64,000 nucleotides of DNA from the NCBI GenBank assembly GCA_016194635.1, contig JACQBC010000030.1:124001-188000 (forward strand), given 5' to 3'. The DNA is from Gammaproteobacteria bacterium. GTDB lineage: Bacteria; Pseudomonadota; Gammaproteobacteria; UBA6429; Thiohalophilaceae. Of the stretch, positions 26,322 through 38,407 are shown in pieces (within the stretch, counting starts at the first letter, position 1; each line of letters begins with the position of its first letter). A program made the position numbers and the translations under genes. The notes under the pieces were generated by a model. That model ran no database searches. It was not told the DNA's origin and worked only from the letters and a program-made list of their open reading frames with translations.

Positions 26322-27704
26322 TCAATGTTCTCCATGAGCGCCACCTTTTTTAACATCCAACATGATCGTCTCCGAGGCTGTAGGTGCAGCTGCATTCGCC
26401 GGAGCACGCGTCGTAGGTAAGGGTTCACCGGTCCACTCGTAGGCCTGGGTACCTTCTGGTTGCTGATACCAGCCTGGATCAGTGTAATCCCCCGGCTTTT
26501 GATCCTTGCGTATTTTTACCACCGAAAACATCCCGCCCATTTCCACCGATCCATAAGGCCCCTCGCCGCCCATCATCGGCAAGGTATTCTCGGGAATAGG
26601 CATCTGCATCGCCCCCATATCGGCCATACCTGTATCCCCCATCACCATATAATCCGGTATCAAGCGGGTGATTTTGTCGATCACCGCGCTTTGATCCACA
26701 CCGATCATGGTCGGTACGTTATGCCCCATCGCATTCATGGTGTGATGCGACTTATGACAGTGCAACGCCCAATCGCCCGGATCGGTGGCGTCGAACTCAA
26801 TCGCCCGCATCTGTCCCACCGCGATATCGGTGGTTACTTCTGGCCAACGCGAGGCAAGCGGCGTCCAACCCCCATCGGTACCGGTGACCACAAATTCATG
26901 TCCATGTAAGTGGATCGGATGATTGGTCATGGTGAGATTGCCGATGCGGATCCGTACCCGATCGTATTGCCGGCACACCAGCGGATCGATACCGGGAAAG
27001 GCCCGTGAATTCCAGGTCCAGAGATTAAAATCCAACATGGTGTTGATGCGCGGAGTGGAACTACCGGGGTCCACGTCGTAGGCGTTTAAGAGAAAACAAA
27101 AATCGCGATCCACGCGGTGTTGTTTGGGATCGTTGGGATGGGTGATCCATAACCCCATCATACCCATGGCCATCTGACTCATTTCATCGGCGTGCGGGTG
27201 GTACATAAATGTCCCGGAACGTTTGGCGACAAACTCATAGACAAAGGTCTTGCCGGGTAGAATCGGCGGTTGAACCAAGCCGCTCACCCCATCCATGCCA
27301 TTGGGTAGGCGCTGGCCGTGCCAGTGAATGGTGGTGTGTTCCGGTAATTTATTGGTGACAAACAAACGCACCCTGTCACCTTCCACAACTTCGATGGTGG
27401 GTCCGGGGGACTGGCCGTTATAACCCCATAAGGTGGCCTTCATCCCCGGGGCAATTTCACGTAACACCGGTTCGGCGATTAAATGGAACTCTTTAACACC
27501 GTTTTTCATCCGCCACGGCAAGGTCCAGCCGTTGAGCGTCACCACCGGATAGTAAGGACGTCCATTGGGGGGATGTAAGGGCGGTTGGGTATCCGCCTTG
27601 TCCATGAGCGGCGCCTCGGGTAACGTCGCCGCACCGGCCTTACTCACCACGCCCGCCGCTATGAAGGCGGCGGCACTGCTCAGAAAATTTCGACGCGAAT
27701 ACAT
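26322..27704 (-). CDS. Tat-exported multicopper oxidase
   Basis: A 460-residue protein with a twin-arginine signal (SRRNFL, then a hydrophobic AAAFIAAG segment), so exported folded to the periplasm. All four copper-ligand motifs are present: IHWHGQ, YHPHADE, HPIHLHGHEF, and HCHKSHHTMNAM with the type 1 Cys and Met. The last 100 residues add a Met-rich stretch (MGDTGMADMGAMQMPIPENTLPMMGGE) likely to bind Cu(I). It probably oxidises Cu(I) as copper defence. Downstream of a TolC gene (30-bp gap) and a His/Cys-rich protein gene. Confidence 0.93.
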   Translation of the reverse strand: MYSRRNFLSSAAAFIAAGVVSKAGAATLPEAPLMDKADTQPPLHPPNGRPYYPVVTLNGWTLPWRMKNGVKEFHLIAEPVLREIAPGMKATLWGYNGQSPGPTIEVVEGDRVRLFVTNKLPEHTTIHWHGQRLPNGMDGVSGLVQPPILPGKTFVYEFVAKRSGTFMYHPHADEMSQMAMGMMGLWITHPNDPKQHRVDRDFCFLLNAYDVDPGSSTPRINTMLDFNLWTWNSRAFPGIDPLVCRQYDRVRIRIGNLTMTNHPIHLHGHEFVVTGTDGGWTPLASRWPEVTTDIAVGQMRAIEFDATDPGDWALHCHKSHHTMNAMGHNVPTMIGVDQSAVIDKITRLIPDYMVMGDTGMADMGAMQMPIPENTLPMMGGEGPYGSVEMGGMFSVVKIRKDQKPGDYTDPGWYQQPEGTQAYEWTGEPLPTTRAPANAAAPTASETIMLDVKKGGAHGEH

Positions 27705-27734
27705 AATAAAAATCCTTATAAGTTGGTTTGGCGA

Positions 27735-29150
27735 TCAGTGATCCGCCGCGGCGGCGGGGTTGATTGCCGGGTTGTTACTCATTACCACTGCATCGATCGA
27801 TGAACCGGTAAGCGCCATTTGTAAAGCCGAGTCCGCCATCCAATAATCGCGTAACGCCTCAATCGATGCGTTCACGGTCATGGCCTGCGAACGCGCATCC
27901 GCCAACAGGTCGAATACACTGATCAACATACCGTTATAACGCAGGAGGTTTTCGGCGGCGATCTGTTGCGTCAGTGGAATGATCTCGTCGCGGTAGTGTT
28001 TGACTAACGCATAAGCGGTTTGATAAGCGCTGTAACGTTCGCGCACTTCGGAACGGGCATTCACGGCAATCGCGGCGGCGCGGTTTACGGCTTGCTGATA
28101 GATCGCCTCCGCCTTGGCCACGCGCGCGCCACCCCCATCGAATAACGGAATTTGCAGTTCAATTTCGTATCCGTGCTGGGTAGTGTTTTGGTTGGAGGAA
28201 TTATTCAAATAACCGATATCCAATAAATTCACCCAACGCGTCGTCTTCGTTAAACCCAACGACTCCGCCAAACCCGCCAATTCGCGTTGCGCCATTAACA
28301 GATCCAAACGGTTGGTCATCGCCTGCGCCTCGGCGGCATCAACCTGCCGTGGGCCGGTGGGTAAATCGGGTAAACGTGCCGGCAGTTGCAATGACGTTGG
28401 GGAATCCAGCCCCAACAGACGTATAAGTGTTTCGCGTTGCGCCAGCAGGTTCTGTTTGGCGCGCGCCAATTGTAATGTGGCATCACTCAGCAAGGCTTGT
28501 TCCTGCGCTTGTCGCAGTTTGCTCCAGTTGCCCGCGCGCACCATGCCAGCGGCAAGTTCCGCTCCCGCCTGCGCCGCAACCTTGACTTGCTCAAGGTATT
28601 CGACGCTCTGTTGTGCGGCGACGCTGGCGTAATAGGCGCGGCGCGTGGCGTCGATGACCCGCAGTGCCTGGTCCGCGGCTCGCAATTGCGCCAATTCAAA
28701 ACGGCGTTGTTCGATACGCGTGGCGATCGGCATGGTAAAAATATTCAACACCGGCAACAGGATCGTACGTTCGTATTCAATTTCACTGCCACGGACCAAA
28801 CGTGCGAACCTTAGGGTCGGATTGCGCAAACGCCCTGCCTGCACCAGATCGGCTTCGGTAACGCCTAATTCGGCGTAATTCGCTTGCAAACCCTTATTAT
28901 TGAGCAAGGCGATATTAATAGCGTCATCGGCGCTAAGCGTTTTTTCCAACCGTGCCGCCACCGCCGCGGCGGCTGAATCGGCAGCCGGTTCGGAACGCAC
29001 CCAGGTGGGTTCATGGCCGCTGCGTTGTTGGGTAAACCGCTGTACCTGGTTAAATCCTCCATCCGCTGAGAAGGTTGCACACCCGCCCAGTAATAACACC
29101 ATGGTTAACGCGACGGTGTCCCGCGTGCAGCGCAACAGCGTAAATTGCAT
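27735..29150 (-). CDS. TolC-family outer membrane efflux protein
   Basis: A 471-residue lipoprotein-type TolC/CusC-like channel. Signal peptide ends in the lipobox LLLGGC, with Cys at about residue 24. The two repeated outer-membrane-efflux halves have long alpha-helical coiled coils (VAARLEKTLSADDAINIALLNN near 65; NRLDLLMAQRELAGLAESLGL near 280). It would form the outer channel of a tripartite metal pump, but no RND pump or adaptor gene is in the window. Organised with the copper oxidase, so copper export or tolerance is likely. Confidence 0.88.
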   Translation of the reverse strand: MQFTLLRCTRDTVALTMVLLLGGCATFSADGGFNQVQRFTQQRSGHEPTWVRSEPAADSAAAAVAARLEKTLSADDAINIALLNNKGLQANYAELGVTEADLVQAGRLRNPTLRFARLVRGSEIEYERTILLPVLNIFTMPIATRIEQRRFELAQLRAADQALRVIDATRRAYYASVAAQQSVEYLEQVKVAAQAGAELAAGMVRAGNWSKLRQAQEQALLSDATLQLARAKQNLLAQRETLIRLLGLDSPTSLQLPARLPDLPTGPRQVDAAEAQAMTNRLDLLMAQRELAGLAESLGLTKTTRWVNLLDIGYLNNSSNQNTTQHGYEIELQIPLFDGGGARVAKAEAIYQQAVNRAAAIAVNARSEVRERYSAYQTAYALVKHYRDEIIPLTQQIAAENLLRYNGMLISVFDLLADARSQAMTVNASIEALRDYWMADSALQMALTGSSIDAVVMSNNPAINPAAAADH

Positions 29151-29285
29151 ACTAAACTCCTACGACTATGAGTTTGCCGGATCGAAATCAGATCAATATC
29201 ACCAGACTCTACATAAATCATTTGTTAGTCGGCAAAACCCGTTCAATCCGGGAAAAGAATCCGTTTCTTAGCTTAAGTTGGGAAA

Positions 29286-29669
29286 TTAAAGGGCGAAATG
29301 ACGCGGTGGACGGTCGAGACGGTAGCAACTGAGTAATGGGAGCAGACGATCGTTCAATAACAGACTTGCTGTCATTAACCGATCCGTTACGAAAAAATCA
29401 GTGACGGCGGGCAGCAACATCGTCGCGTGGCAACAACAACTTTGGCATACACCACAGCTACAGGATGTTGATTTTGACCCGTGGTCTTGATGATGGAGGG
29501 CGTGGTGATGGTCATGGCGGGTAGTAGAAAGCTCTGCCGCCTCGCGGTGGACAACTCCCGTGCTGGGGAACGGTTGCCACCCCGCCCCACACTGCAACAG
29601 CGTCGCTGCCGCCAGCCCTTGCAGTGGGACAAGCAAAATAAGCAACCAAATCAGTAAGTGTTGACGCAT
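29286..29669 (-). CDS. Small exported His/Cys-rich metal-binding protein
   Basis: A 127-residue protein with a signal peptide (about residues 1-21). A His-rich stretch (DHHHALHHQDH, near 53-63) is followed by a Cys cluster (SCSCGVCQSCCCH, near 69-81), both strong soft-metal ligands. The C-terminal third is hydrophobic then basic. It precedes TolC and the multicopper oxidase on the same strand, and a sigma-70-like promoter lies directly upstream, so it probably leads a copper-responsive operon. Resembles DUF2946-type proteins, but I cannot confirm the family. Confidence 0.7.
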   Translation of the reverse strand: MRQHLLIWLLILLVPLQGLAAATLLQCGAGWQPFPSTGVVHREAAELSTTRHDHHHALHHQDHGSKSTSCSCGVCQSCCCHATMLLPAVTDFFVTDRLMTASLLLNDRLLPLLSCYRLDRPPRHFAL

Positions 29670-29685
29670 GAGAACGTATCAGAAT

Positions 29686-29725
29686 TATCTATACAAACTT
29701 TAAGGTTGGTCAAACCCTTTGTCAA
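29686..29725 (-). promoter_or_regulatory. Promoter region of the copper operon
   Basis: Two overlapping candidates on the minus strand: TTGACA (29725-29720) with TAAAGT (29702-29697) at 17 bp, and TTGACC (29713-29708) with TAGATA (29691-29686) at 16 bp. No clear CueR-type dyad is seen. Confidence 0.5.
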
Positions 29726-29859
29726 GGGTTGTCGGCGCGTCTTACCCGCCACCGCTAACGTACTACAGCCAAGATCGCTAGAATTACCTGCTTAGTACTT
29801 AATTTTTCTGCCGCTAAGCCGACAACCATAGCTGATCTGATCAGGAACTTTCCACTGCC

Positions 29860-32019
29860 ATGAACCCACCGCTACGTCTCGCCCGTGCGTTTCATGATGA
29901 TACGCTCTACGTAAATGCCGACGGCGGCAAGCGTGGTGTATTGCAGCGCATGCGACTCAACGTGGTGGTTTTATCCATGGTCTTATTGAGTTTGCTTTCA
30001 GTGTCAACCTGGTTTGTGATCCAACGCGGGCAACAGCAACTCATTGAACACCAGGCGTTGGAAGTCGCCGAAATCGTCGCGCAACTGGCCACCTCGGCGC
30101 GTTCGGTGTATGCCAACCAGGTGGTTGAGAAACTGCGTAAAGAGGGCACGGGTTCCCATGAATACTCCGATACCTTACCGGGTTATGTGCCACTGCCCGC
30201 CCAATTTCTTAAATTGCTCGGGCAACAAGCCAGTCGCAATCAGCAAGGTTTATACCGCTACCGTCCCCTTAGCAAATGGAATTTAGAAACCACGCAGGGA
30301 CTCAACGATGACTTTGAACATTGGGCCTGGCAACAACTGGAATCGCAAGACCAGCGCCAGCCGAGCAGACCCATCACCTGGCACCCGGTATGGCGGATCG
30401 AAATGGTCCAGGGTGAATCAACCTTGCGGTACTTACGCGCCGACCCGGCGTCCAGTCAGTCCTGTGTGGATTGCCATAACAACAGAGAACGCTCACCGCA
30501 GATTGTCGCGCGGCGCGTGGCACAGGGGCAAAGCGGCATTAAGCAATGGCAAGCCCATCAATTACTTGGTGCAGTTGAAGTTTTCGTGCCGCTTGGCAAA
30601 ATCGAAACCTTAGCCAAGACCGAACGCAATCTTGCCTTTTACACCGTCCTGGGGGTGGCGATCTTCGGTTTGCTGGTGATGGGGTTTTTTATTTATATCG
30701 ACACCAAACGGGTACGCGAATTAGCCCGCGAGTTAACCTGGCATGCGCAATACGACAAACTCACCGGTTTATTAAACCGCGTTTCATTTGACATCCGCCT
30801 GAAAGAACTACACACCCATGCCAAGCAATGGAAAGAACACCACGCGCTGTTATTCTTAGACCTCGATCAATTCAAAGTCATCAATGACACCTGCGGACAC
30901 ATGGCGGGAGATTCGTTATTACAAGAACTCAGCCCGTTATTAATCCAATGTATCCGCGATTCCGACACGCTGGCGCGATTGGGCGGCGATGAATTCGGTA
31001 TTTTATTACGCAACTGCACCCTTGAGCAGGCACAGCAGATCGCCGAGAAGATCCTAGGGATGATTCAACACTACGCCTTCGATTGGCACGGCAAGTTGTT
31101 TTCGGTGGGAGTAAGTATCGGTGTGGTGGCCATTACCCCGCACAGCGGCGACGTCGCCTCGCTCATGAGCGCCGCCGACATGGCCTGTTACGCCGCCAAG
31201 GATCAAGGACGCAACCGGGTACATATCTTAAGTGAGAAAGAAGAAGACATATTACAGTTGCGCGAACAAATGGAATGGCCGTCGCGGATTCAAACCGCCA
31301 TCAATAAAAACCAGCTACAACTGGCGATGCAATCGGCACGCGCCATCAACCCCGCACCTTTTAAGTATTACCACGAAATACTGCTGCGCTTATACGACGA
31401 ACAAGGAAACCCGATCCCCACCTACACCTTGATTGAAGCCGCCGAGCGTTACAACATCATGGATCGCGTCGATAAATGGGTGATCAACAAAACCTTCAGT
31501 CTGATCAGCACCGGCAAGATACCCCACGATGCCGACAACATCGTGGCGATCAACCTCTCGGGAACCACACTCAATACCAATAATTTTACCGATTATATCA
31601 GCGAGATCTTCGCCGCATTTCCGGAAATACCGCCCTCATCTATTTGTTTTGAGATCACGGAGACGGCGGCTATTTATAACCTAAAGAAGGCCAATACCCT
31701 GATCAAGGATCTAAAGAAATTCGGGTGCCGTTTCGCGCTGGATGATTTTGGTTCGGGTTTGAGTTCCCTAACCCAATTAAAAAATCTGAGTATCGATATC
31801 TTAAAAATTGACGGGGCCTTTATCCGCGACATTACCAATGACCATGTGGATCGCGCCATGGTGGCCTCGGTCGTTGCGATCAGCCGGGCGATGAACCTGC
31901 CGACGGTGGGTGAGTGGGTGGAAAACCAATCCATCCTCGACACTATTACCGCAATGGGGATCACCTTCGCCCAGGGTTATCATGTCCACAAACCTACATT
32001 GATTGTTGATGATAAATAA
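29860..32019 (+). CDS. Membrane-anchored haem-binding GGDEF/EAL c-di-GMP protein
   Basis: A 719-residue protein. Transmembrane helices lie at about 33-54 and 262-282, enclosing a periplasmic DUF3365-like sensor region. It holds a c-type haem motif, CVDCH, at 202-206. The cytoplasmic diguanylate cyclase domain has an intact GGDEF at 375-379 and inhibitory-site RDSD five residues before it. The phosphodiesterase domain follows, with EIL (506-508) in place of EAL but with FEITETA and DDFGSGLSSL retained. A redox- or ligand-sensing c-di-GMP switch is likely; which activity dominates cannot be told. Stand-alone gene. Confidence 0.88.
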   Translation: MNPPLRLARAFHDDTLYVNADGGKRGVLQRMRLNVVVLSMVLLSLLSVSTWFVIQRGQQQLIEHQALEVAEIVAQLATSARSVYANQVVEKLRKEGTGSHEYSDTLPGYVPLPAQFLKLLGQQASRNQQGLYRYRPLSKWNLETTQGLNDDFEHWAWQQLESQDQRQPSRPITWHPVWRIEMVQGESTLRYLRADPASSQSCVDCHNNRERSPQIVARRVAQGQSGIKQWQAHQLLGAVEVFVPLGKIETLAKTERNLAFYTVLGVAIFGLLVMGFFIYIDTKRVRELARELTWHAQYDKLTGLLNRVSFDIRLKELHTHAKQWKEHHALLFLDLDQFKVINDTCGHMAGDSLLQELSPLLIQCIRDSDTLARLGGDEFGILLRNCTLEQAQQIAEKILGMIQHYAFDWHGKLFSVGVSIGVVAITPHSGDVASLMSAADMACYAAKDQGRNRVHILSEKEEDILQLREQMEWPSRIQTAINKNQLQLAMQSARAINPAPFKYYHEILLRLYDEQGNPIPTYTLIEAAERYNIMDRVDKWVINKTFSLISTGKIPHDADNIVAINLSGTTLNTNNFTDYISEIFAAFPEIPPSSICFEITETAAIYNLKKANTLIKDLKKFGCRFALDDFGSGLSSLTQLKNLSIDILKIDGAFIRDITNDHVDRAMVASVVAISRAMNLPTVGEWVENQSILDTITAMGITFAQGYHVHKPTLIVDDK

Positions 32020-32090
32020 CGGCTCCAATAAGGATAAATACACTTTAATTTCTGATTTCTAAATCATTATTACTGGGCGTTGGTGTTAAT

Positions 32091-32210
32091 GTTGGTGATT
32101 GCCGGGTTGCCCGCGGCGGGTGACTCGCGGTAAATACATCCCTGTACGCTCGACGGCCGCATCCCTGCGACCGACGGTCACCCGCCGCGGGCAACCCTGC
32201 AATCACCAAC
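32091..32210. repeat. Core-and-arm palindromic repeat, copy C
   Basis: Arms of 33 bp (32091-32123 and 32178-32210) match at 32 of 33 positions in inverted orientation. The core is 54 bp and contains CGGTAAATACATCCCTGTAC and GCTCGACGGCCGCATCCCTG. Located between the convergent GGDEF/EAL and chemoreceptor genes, together with degenerate copy E. Confidence 0.88.
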
Positions 32211-32395
32211 AACAGCGAAGGAGAAATTTGAAATTGGTTTTTTTTGGCCAAACTCGTGATAATCATATGGCAGTTACAAAAAGGTAGACCCCTCCTAATA
32301 CAAGATCAGAATTGTTATTTGTTATAATCGAATCTCAAGACGACGAGTGAACTTCTTATCAAGATCACTAGCAATCCACGCCAGGTTATCCCGCT

Positions 32396-32544
32396 GGTAG
32401 TGGCGGGGTTGCTCGGTGCGGGTCACCGTCGGCGGCAGGCACAATGCACAGGGATGGGCAAGGTAGACAACGTCGGGAACAAGTTGTCGAGGGCTGTATT
32501 TACAGCGAGTACCCATACCGAGGAACCCAGCCACCACCCTCACC
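32396..32544. repeat. Core-and-arm palindromic repeat, copy E (degenerate)
   Basis: Arms near 32396-32424 and 32509-32544 are recognisably inverted (left GGCGGGGTTGCTCGGTGCGG, right CCATACCGAGGAACCC) but carry many mismatches. The core keeps CACCGTCGGCGG and GTATTTACAGCGAG and is expanded. It lies 185 bp from copy C in the same 610-bp convergent gap. The rest of 32020-32629 has no gene. Confidence 0.55.
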
Positions 32545-32629
32545 AATGCACGATAATAGTGTTTTTTCAATGAGAAATTAAAACATACCCCCGGTTCGGA
32601 ACATCTATATTAACGTTTGGAAGCACGAT

Positions 32630-34249
32630 TCAAACGGTAAACACTTTGATCGACTGATGCAATTCATCCGCTACCCGTTCCAGATCCTGGCTCTTGCTGG
32701 CGGTATGCTCGGCGCTTTCGGCGGCTTGTACCGCCAAGGTATTGATCGACACGATATTCTTGTTGATGTCTTCCGAAACCGAGGATTGCTCTTCGGCCGC
32801 CGTAGCGATATGCCGGTTCATGTCCGCAATCCGTGACACCGCTTGGGTGATGGTTGCCAAGGATTCACCCGCTTGCTGCGCCAGCGCCACTACCCCCTGG
32901 GTTTTGCCTTGGCTTTGACCCATCGCCTGCACCGCACCGCGCGAGCCGGCTTGAAGACGCTCGATCATACTTTGTATTTCGCGGGTGGATTCCTGGGTAC
33001 GACTGGCCAGGGTGCGGACTTCATCGGCCACCACGGCGAAACCGCGGCCCTGTTCGCCGGCGCGGGCCGCTTCGATAGCGGCATTGAGGGCTAATAGATT
33101 GGTCTGCTCGGCAATCCCACGGATCACATCCAATACACTTCCGATTTGTTCGGCGTTTTTCTCCAGGGCGGCGATGTTTTGCGCTGTCTCATTGACTTCG
33201 TTGGCGAGATCATGAATGGCTTGAACCACTTGATGAACCACTTGATTGCCGGAGCTTGCCTGTTTATCCGCGGAATGCGCTGCCTCTGAAGCCGCCGAGG
33301 CACTGCGCGCGACTTCTTGTACTGTGGCGGTCATTTGGGTCATCGCCGTGGCCACTTGCGCAATCTTGCTTTCTTGCTGGTTCATATTGAGTTTGGTATG
33401 CACACTGATGTCCACCAAATCTTTCGACGATCCGCCCAGTTGACCCGCGGTGTTGGCCACTTGCGTGATCAAGGTTTGAATCTTGCTGACAAACTGGTTA
33501 AAGGCCCCGGCCAACTCCGCCACCTCATCCTGCCCCTGGTCGTTGAGGCGCTGGGTTAAATCCCCATGTTCACCGGCAATATTGCGTAACGAAGCAATCA
33601 CGCCACTAAACGCCTGCTTGATGTTGCGAAGGATCAAGAACGCAACCACCGCCCCAAGCAGCAATGCAATCACGGTTAGCACTACCGCATTGCGCAGCGT
33701 CGTGGCCTTATCGTCAAGCATCGATTGACGAATCGCCATGGCGCGTTTTTCCTCGCTGGTGGCTAATTTCTGCACCGCGATACGCACCTGTTGCCAATGC
33801 GGGTGTTCCTCCTTGGTTAAGAGCTCATTGGCCGCATTGCCATCACCGGCTTGGATTAATTCCAAGGTTTTCAACTTCGCCGCGCGGCTGGCCTGCCAGT
33901 GGGTGTTGATAGTGTTTAATTCCGTCAGCGTTTCGTTATCCCCCTGCGCCGCCTTGAGCGCGGTTTGATACGCCACCTCAAAATTCTCAATCGATTGCGG
34001 AACAACTTTAAACGGCTCGGTGAGCGTGGGCTTGAGCACCAGATTGCGCAACGCAATCCCCGACAGCAGCCCCTCGGAGAACATATTTTGGTAAGCGGTC
34101 TGGCGAATGTAATTGTGGCTAAAAAACTCGTCGAACCGCTCGCTGGTGGAAAATACCCCCTTGGTCGCGGTTACGATAGCCAGCACAAACAGGGTAAAAA
34201 CGATGACAAAGGCCAATTGCAGCTTAAGCTGAATGCTCGCGGTATTCAT
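32630..34249 (-). CDS. Methyl-accepting chemotaxis protein
   Basis: A 539-residue chemoreceptor: transmembrane helices at about 10-30 and 188-210, a periplasmic four-helix-bundle-like domain (35-185), a HAMP domain (about 212-262), and a signalling domain. The conserved hairpin tip [20 protein letters not shown] is near residue 385. There is no CheR/CheB-binding pentapeptide at the C terminus. A strong ribosome site, GAGGAG, precedes the ATG. The ligand is unknown. No other chemotaxis genes are nearby. Confidence 0.95.
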   Translation of the reverse strand: MNTASIQLKLQLAFVIVFTLFVLAIVTATKGVFSTSERFDEFFSHNYIRQTAYQNMFSEGLLSGIALRNLVLKPTLTEPFKVVPQSIENFEVAYQTALKAAQGDNETLTELNTINTHWQASRAAKLKTLELIQAGDGNAANELLTKEEHPHWQQVRIAVQKLATSEEKRAMAIRQSMLDDKATTLRNAVVLTVIALLLGAVVAFLILRNIKQAFSGVIASLRNIAGEHGDLTQRLNDQGQDEVAELAGAFNQFVSKIQTLITQVANTAGQLGGSSKDLVDISVHTKLNMNQQESKIAQVATAMTQMTATVQEVARSASAASEAAHSADKQASSGNQVVHQVVQAIHDLANEVNETAQNIAALEKNAEQIGSVLDVIRGIAEQTNLLALNAAIEAARAGEQGRGFAVVADEVRTLASRTQESTREIQSMIERLQAGSRGAVQAMGQSQGKTQGVVALAQQAGESLATITQAVSRIADMNRHIATAAEEQSSVSEDINKNIVSINTLAVQAAESAEHTASKSQDLERVADELHQSIKVFTV

Positions 34250-34457
34250 CAGGGAGACTCCTCATTCATTGGGGCACGCGGGGCTAATCCCCCGCCGGGC
34301 TAACCCTATATCGGGCATATTAGTGAGAAAATTTAGCGATTTATGCCCAAAGGGTTCGGGTCAGGGTTGAAATTTTCTTGACCGGTTATGTCCGTAACGG
34401 TTACGGATTAATCTTAGGAGGGTGTAGCGTAAGCCCAGCGAGCGTCCTCTGCAGAAG

Positions 34458-34581
34458 GAACCTCTATTTTGTCTGGCTCCGGGTTGGTGTGACTCGCTGT
34501 AAATACGTCCCTGTACGCTCGACGGCCGCATCCCTGCGGCCGACGGTCACACCAACCCGGAGCCAGACAAAATAGAGGTTC
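34458..34581. repeat. Core-and-arm palindromic repeat, copy D (perfect arms)
   Basis: Arms of 35 bp (34458-34492 and 34547-34581) are perfectly inverted, enclosing a 54-bp core nearly the same as copy C (CGCTGTAAATACGTCCCTGT, CTCGACGGCCGCATCCCTGC). Unlike most copies it lies in a divergent gap, between the chemoreceptor and the ArnT-like gene. A further small palindrome, TCCGTAACGGTTACGGA, lies at 34390-34406; the rest of 34250-34704 has no gene. Confidence 0.9.
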
Positions 34582-34704
34582 TGATACGATAGGTTCTACC
34601 TCACACGATAATGACAAGTCTGTCGGTAAAATCCATTGTTCGATATACTTCATTTTCTTTGATCCTAATAACACACTCAATGCTTGTTAATACTTCATAG
34701 CAGC

Positions 34705-36595
<1,891 letters not shown>

Positions 36596-36689
36596 TCACA
36601 GGCGGCAATCCATCATAGACTAAAACCGGTAATTCCTGCCACCGATATATATAGCCGCTCAGTATAAGCAAGGCGTGCGTCATCACGCC

Positions 36690-38327
36690 TCAATCACCAG
36701 GCCCAAATCCCGAGGTCATTGGATAACGCCGATCCCGTCCAAAGGCGCGGCGGGTAATGCGTATCCCCGGCGCGGCCTGGCGGCGTTTGTATTCAGCGCG
36801 GTCCACCAGGGCGATCACCCGCAACACGGTCGGGGCGTCGTACCCGGCGGTGATGATTTGCGCCGCCGATTGATCCTTTTCAACATAACGCTCCAAAATC
36901 GCATCGAGGATGTCATAGGGCGGCAGGCTATCGGTATCCTGTTGGTCGGGGCGTAATTCGGCCGAGGGTGGCCGGTCGATCACCCGTTGCGGAATCACCG
37001 GCTGTTGGGCGTTACGCCATTGGGCCAAGCGATAAACCAAGGTCTTGGGCACGTCTTTGAGCAGATCAAACCCGCCCGCCATATCGCCGTACAGTGTCGC
37101 ATAACCCACCGCCATTTCGCTTTTATTGCCGGTGGTCAAGACGATTTTATGTTTCTTATTGGAAATCGCCATCAGGATTATCCCTCGACAACGGGCTTGA
37201 ATATTTTCTTCGGTGGTATCGGCCGCACAGCCGGTAAAACTGTCCCGCAGCAGGCTGTTAAACGCCTGGAACACCGGCTCGATCGAGATTTCTTGGTAGC
37301 GCACACCCAAAGTCTTTGCTTGCGCCTGCGCATCCTCCCGGCTCATCTGCGCCGTGAAGCGCGAGGGCATCATGACCGCCTCGAGGTGTTCGGCGCCAAT
37401 CGCATCCGCCGCCAGCACCAGTGTTAACGCAGAATCAATCCCTCCCGACAAGCCGATCACCGCTCCATCGAATCCGTTGTTAGTAATATAATCACGCGCA
37501 CCCCGCAGCAATGCCTGGTAGACACTCGCCTCCGGCGATAAGCGTGGAGCGATCGATTGCACCGGAATGAACAGGTTATCGTTCGCAAATTGCACCTCGA
37601 CACTATACAGGTTGGTGGCAAACGCCGGCGCACGCCACACCACTTCGGCATGGGCATTCAGCAACAACGATTCTCCATCGAATACCAACTCGTCCTGACC
37701 GCCCACAAGGTTGACATACAACAAGGCAAGACCGGTTTCGCGCACCCGTTGTTGCAAAACCTGCAGCCGTTCTAAATCCTTTTCCAAATGATACGGCGAG
37801 GCGTTCAAATTGATCAACCAACGCGCGCCCGCGGCTTTACATAACGCCGCGGGTTGCGCAACCCAGGCATCTTCACAAATCGTGATGCCGGTGGGGATCC
37901 CGGCGATAGTCACCACGCAGGCTTCATTACCCGGCACAAAATAACGCTTCTCATCAAACACACTGTAATTCGGCAGCGCTTGTTTATAATACCGGCCGAG
38001 GATCTTGCCCTGTTCGATCACCACCGCGGCGTTACGCAGACCTTGCGGATCGCGTAAACTCAATCCGATGATCGCCGTGATGCCGCTAATAGCGTGACAC
38101 AGTCGCTGCAAGGCCGCGTCCACGCGCTGCTGTAAATCCGCGCGCAATAATAAATCCTCGGGGGGATAACCCGTCAGGGTTAATTCCGGGAATACAATCA
38201 CATCGGCGCGATGTTGATCCCGCGCCGTGACACAAGCGTTGATAATTTTGCTGGCGTTATCTTCAATCGCACCCACCAGAAAATCCAGTTGGGCGATTAC
38301 CAGGCGAACAGTTTTAGTTTTATACAT
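36690..38327 (-). CDS. nadE: Glutamine-dependent NAD synthetase
   Basis: About 545 residues. The N-terminal nitrilase-type glutaminase domain (1-260) has VFPELTLTGYPPEDL (catalytic Glu) and TGITICEDAWV (catalytic Cys), and the C-terminal ammonia-dependent synthetase has the PP-loop IGLSGGIDSALTLVLA near residue 282. It converts deamido-NAD to NAD using glutamine. Common order nadE-glnB is seen here. Start ATG 38327 is preferred over a TTG four codons upstream; the ribosome site is weak. Confidence 0.95.
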   Translation of the reverse strand: MYKTKTVRLVIAQLDFLVGAIEDNASKIINACVTARDQHRADVIVFPELTLTGYPPEDLLLRADLQQRVDAALQRLCHAISGITAIIGLSLRDPQGLRNAAVVIEQGKILGRYYKQALPNYSVFDEKRYFVPGNEACVVTIAGIPTGITICEDAWVAQPAALCKAAGARWLINLNASPYHLEKDLERLQVLQQRVRETGLALLYVNLVGGQDELVFDGESLLLNAHAEVVWRAPAFATNLYSVEVQFANDNLFIPVQSIAPRLSPEASVYQALLRGARDYITNNGFDGAVIGLSGGIDSALTLVLAADAIGAEHLEAVMMPSRFTAQMSREDAQAQAKTLGVRYQEISIEPVFQAFNSLLRDSFTGCAADTTEENIQARCRGIILMAISNKKHKIVLTTGNKSEMAVGYATLYGDMAGGFDLLKDVPKTLVYRLAQWRNAQQPVIPQRVIDRPPSAELRPDQQDTDSLPPYDILDAILERYVEKDQSAAQIITAGYDAPTVLRVIALVDRAEYKRRQAAPGIRITRRAFGRDRRYPMTSGFGPGD

Positions 38328-38407
38328 GCAAACGACCAAATAATATCGGATGGCTATTCCGCAACAGTTATCGGTGGGCCATACATCCTAACGGCTATAA
38401 ATCCGCT

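Noticed and set aside
30460-30480. GGDEF/EAL gene as a cytochrome
   Set aside because: Only one CXXCH is present, inside a sensor region followed by clear GGDEF and phosphodiesterase domains.
32045-32266. Apparent proteins with a QGCGRRAYRDVFTASH-like string here and at 34414-34680
   Set aside because: They are translations of the palindromic repeat core (copies C and D), not genes.
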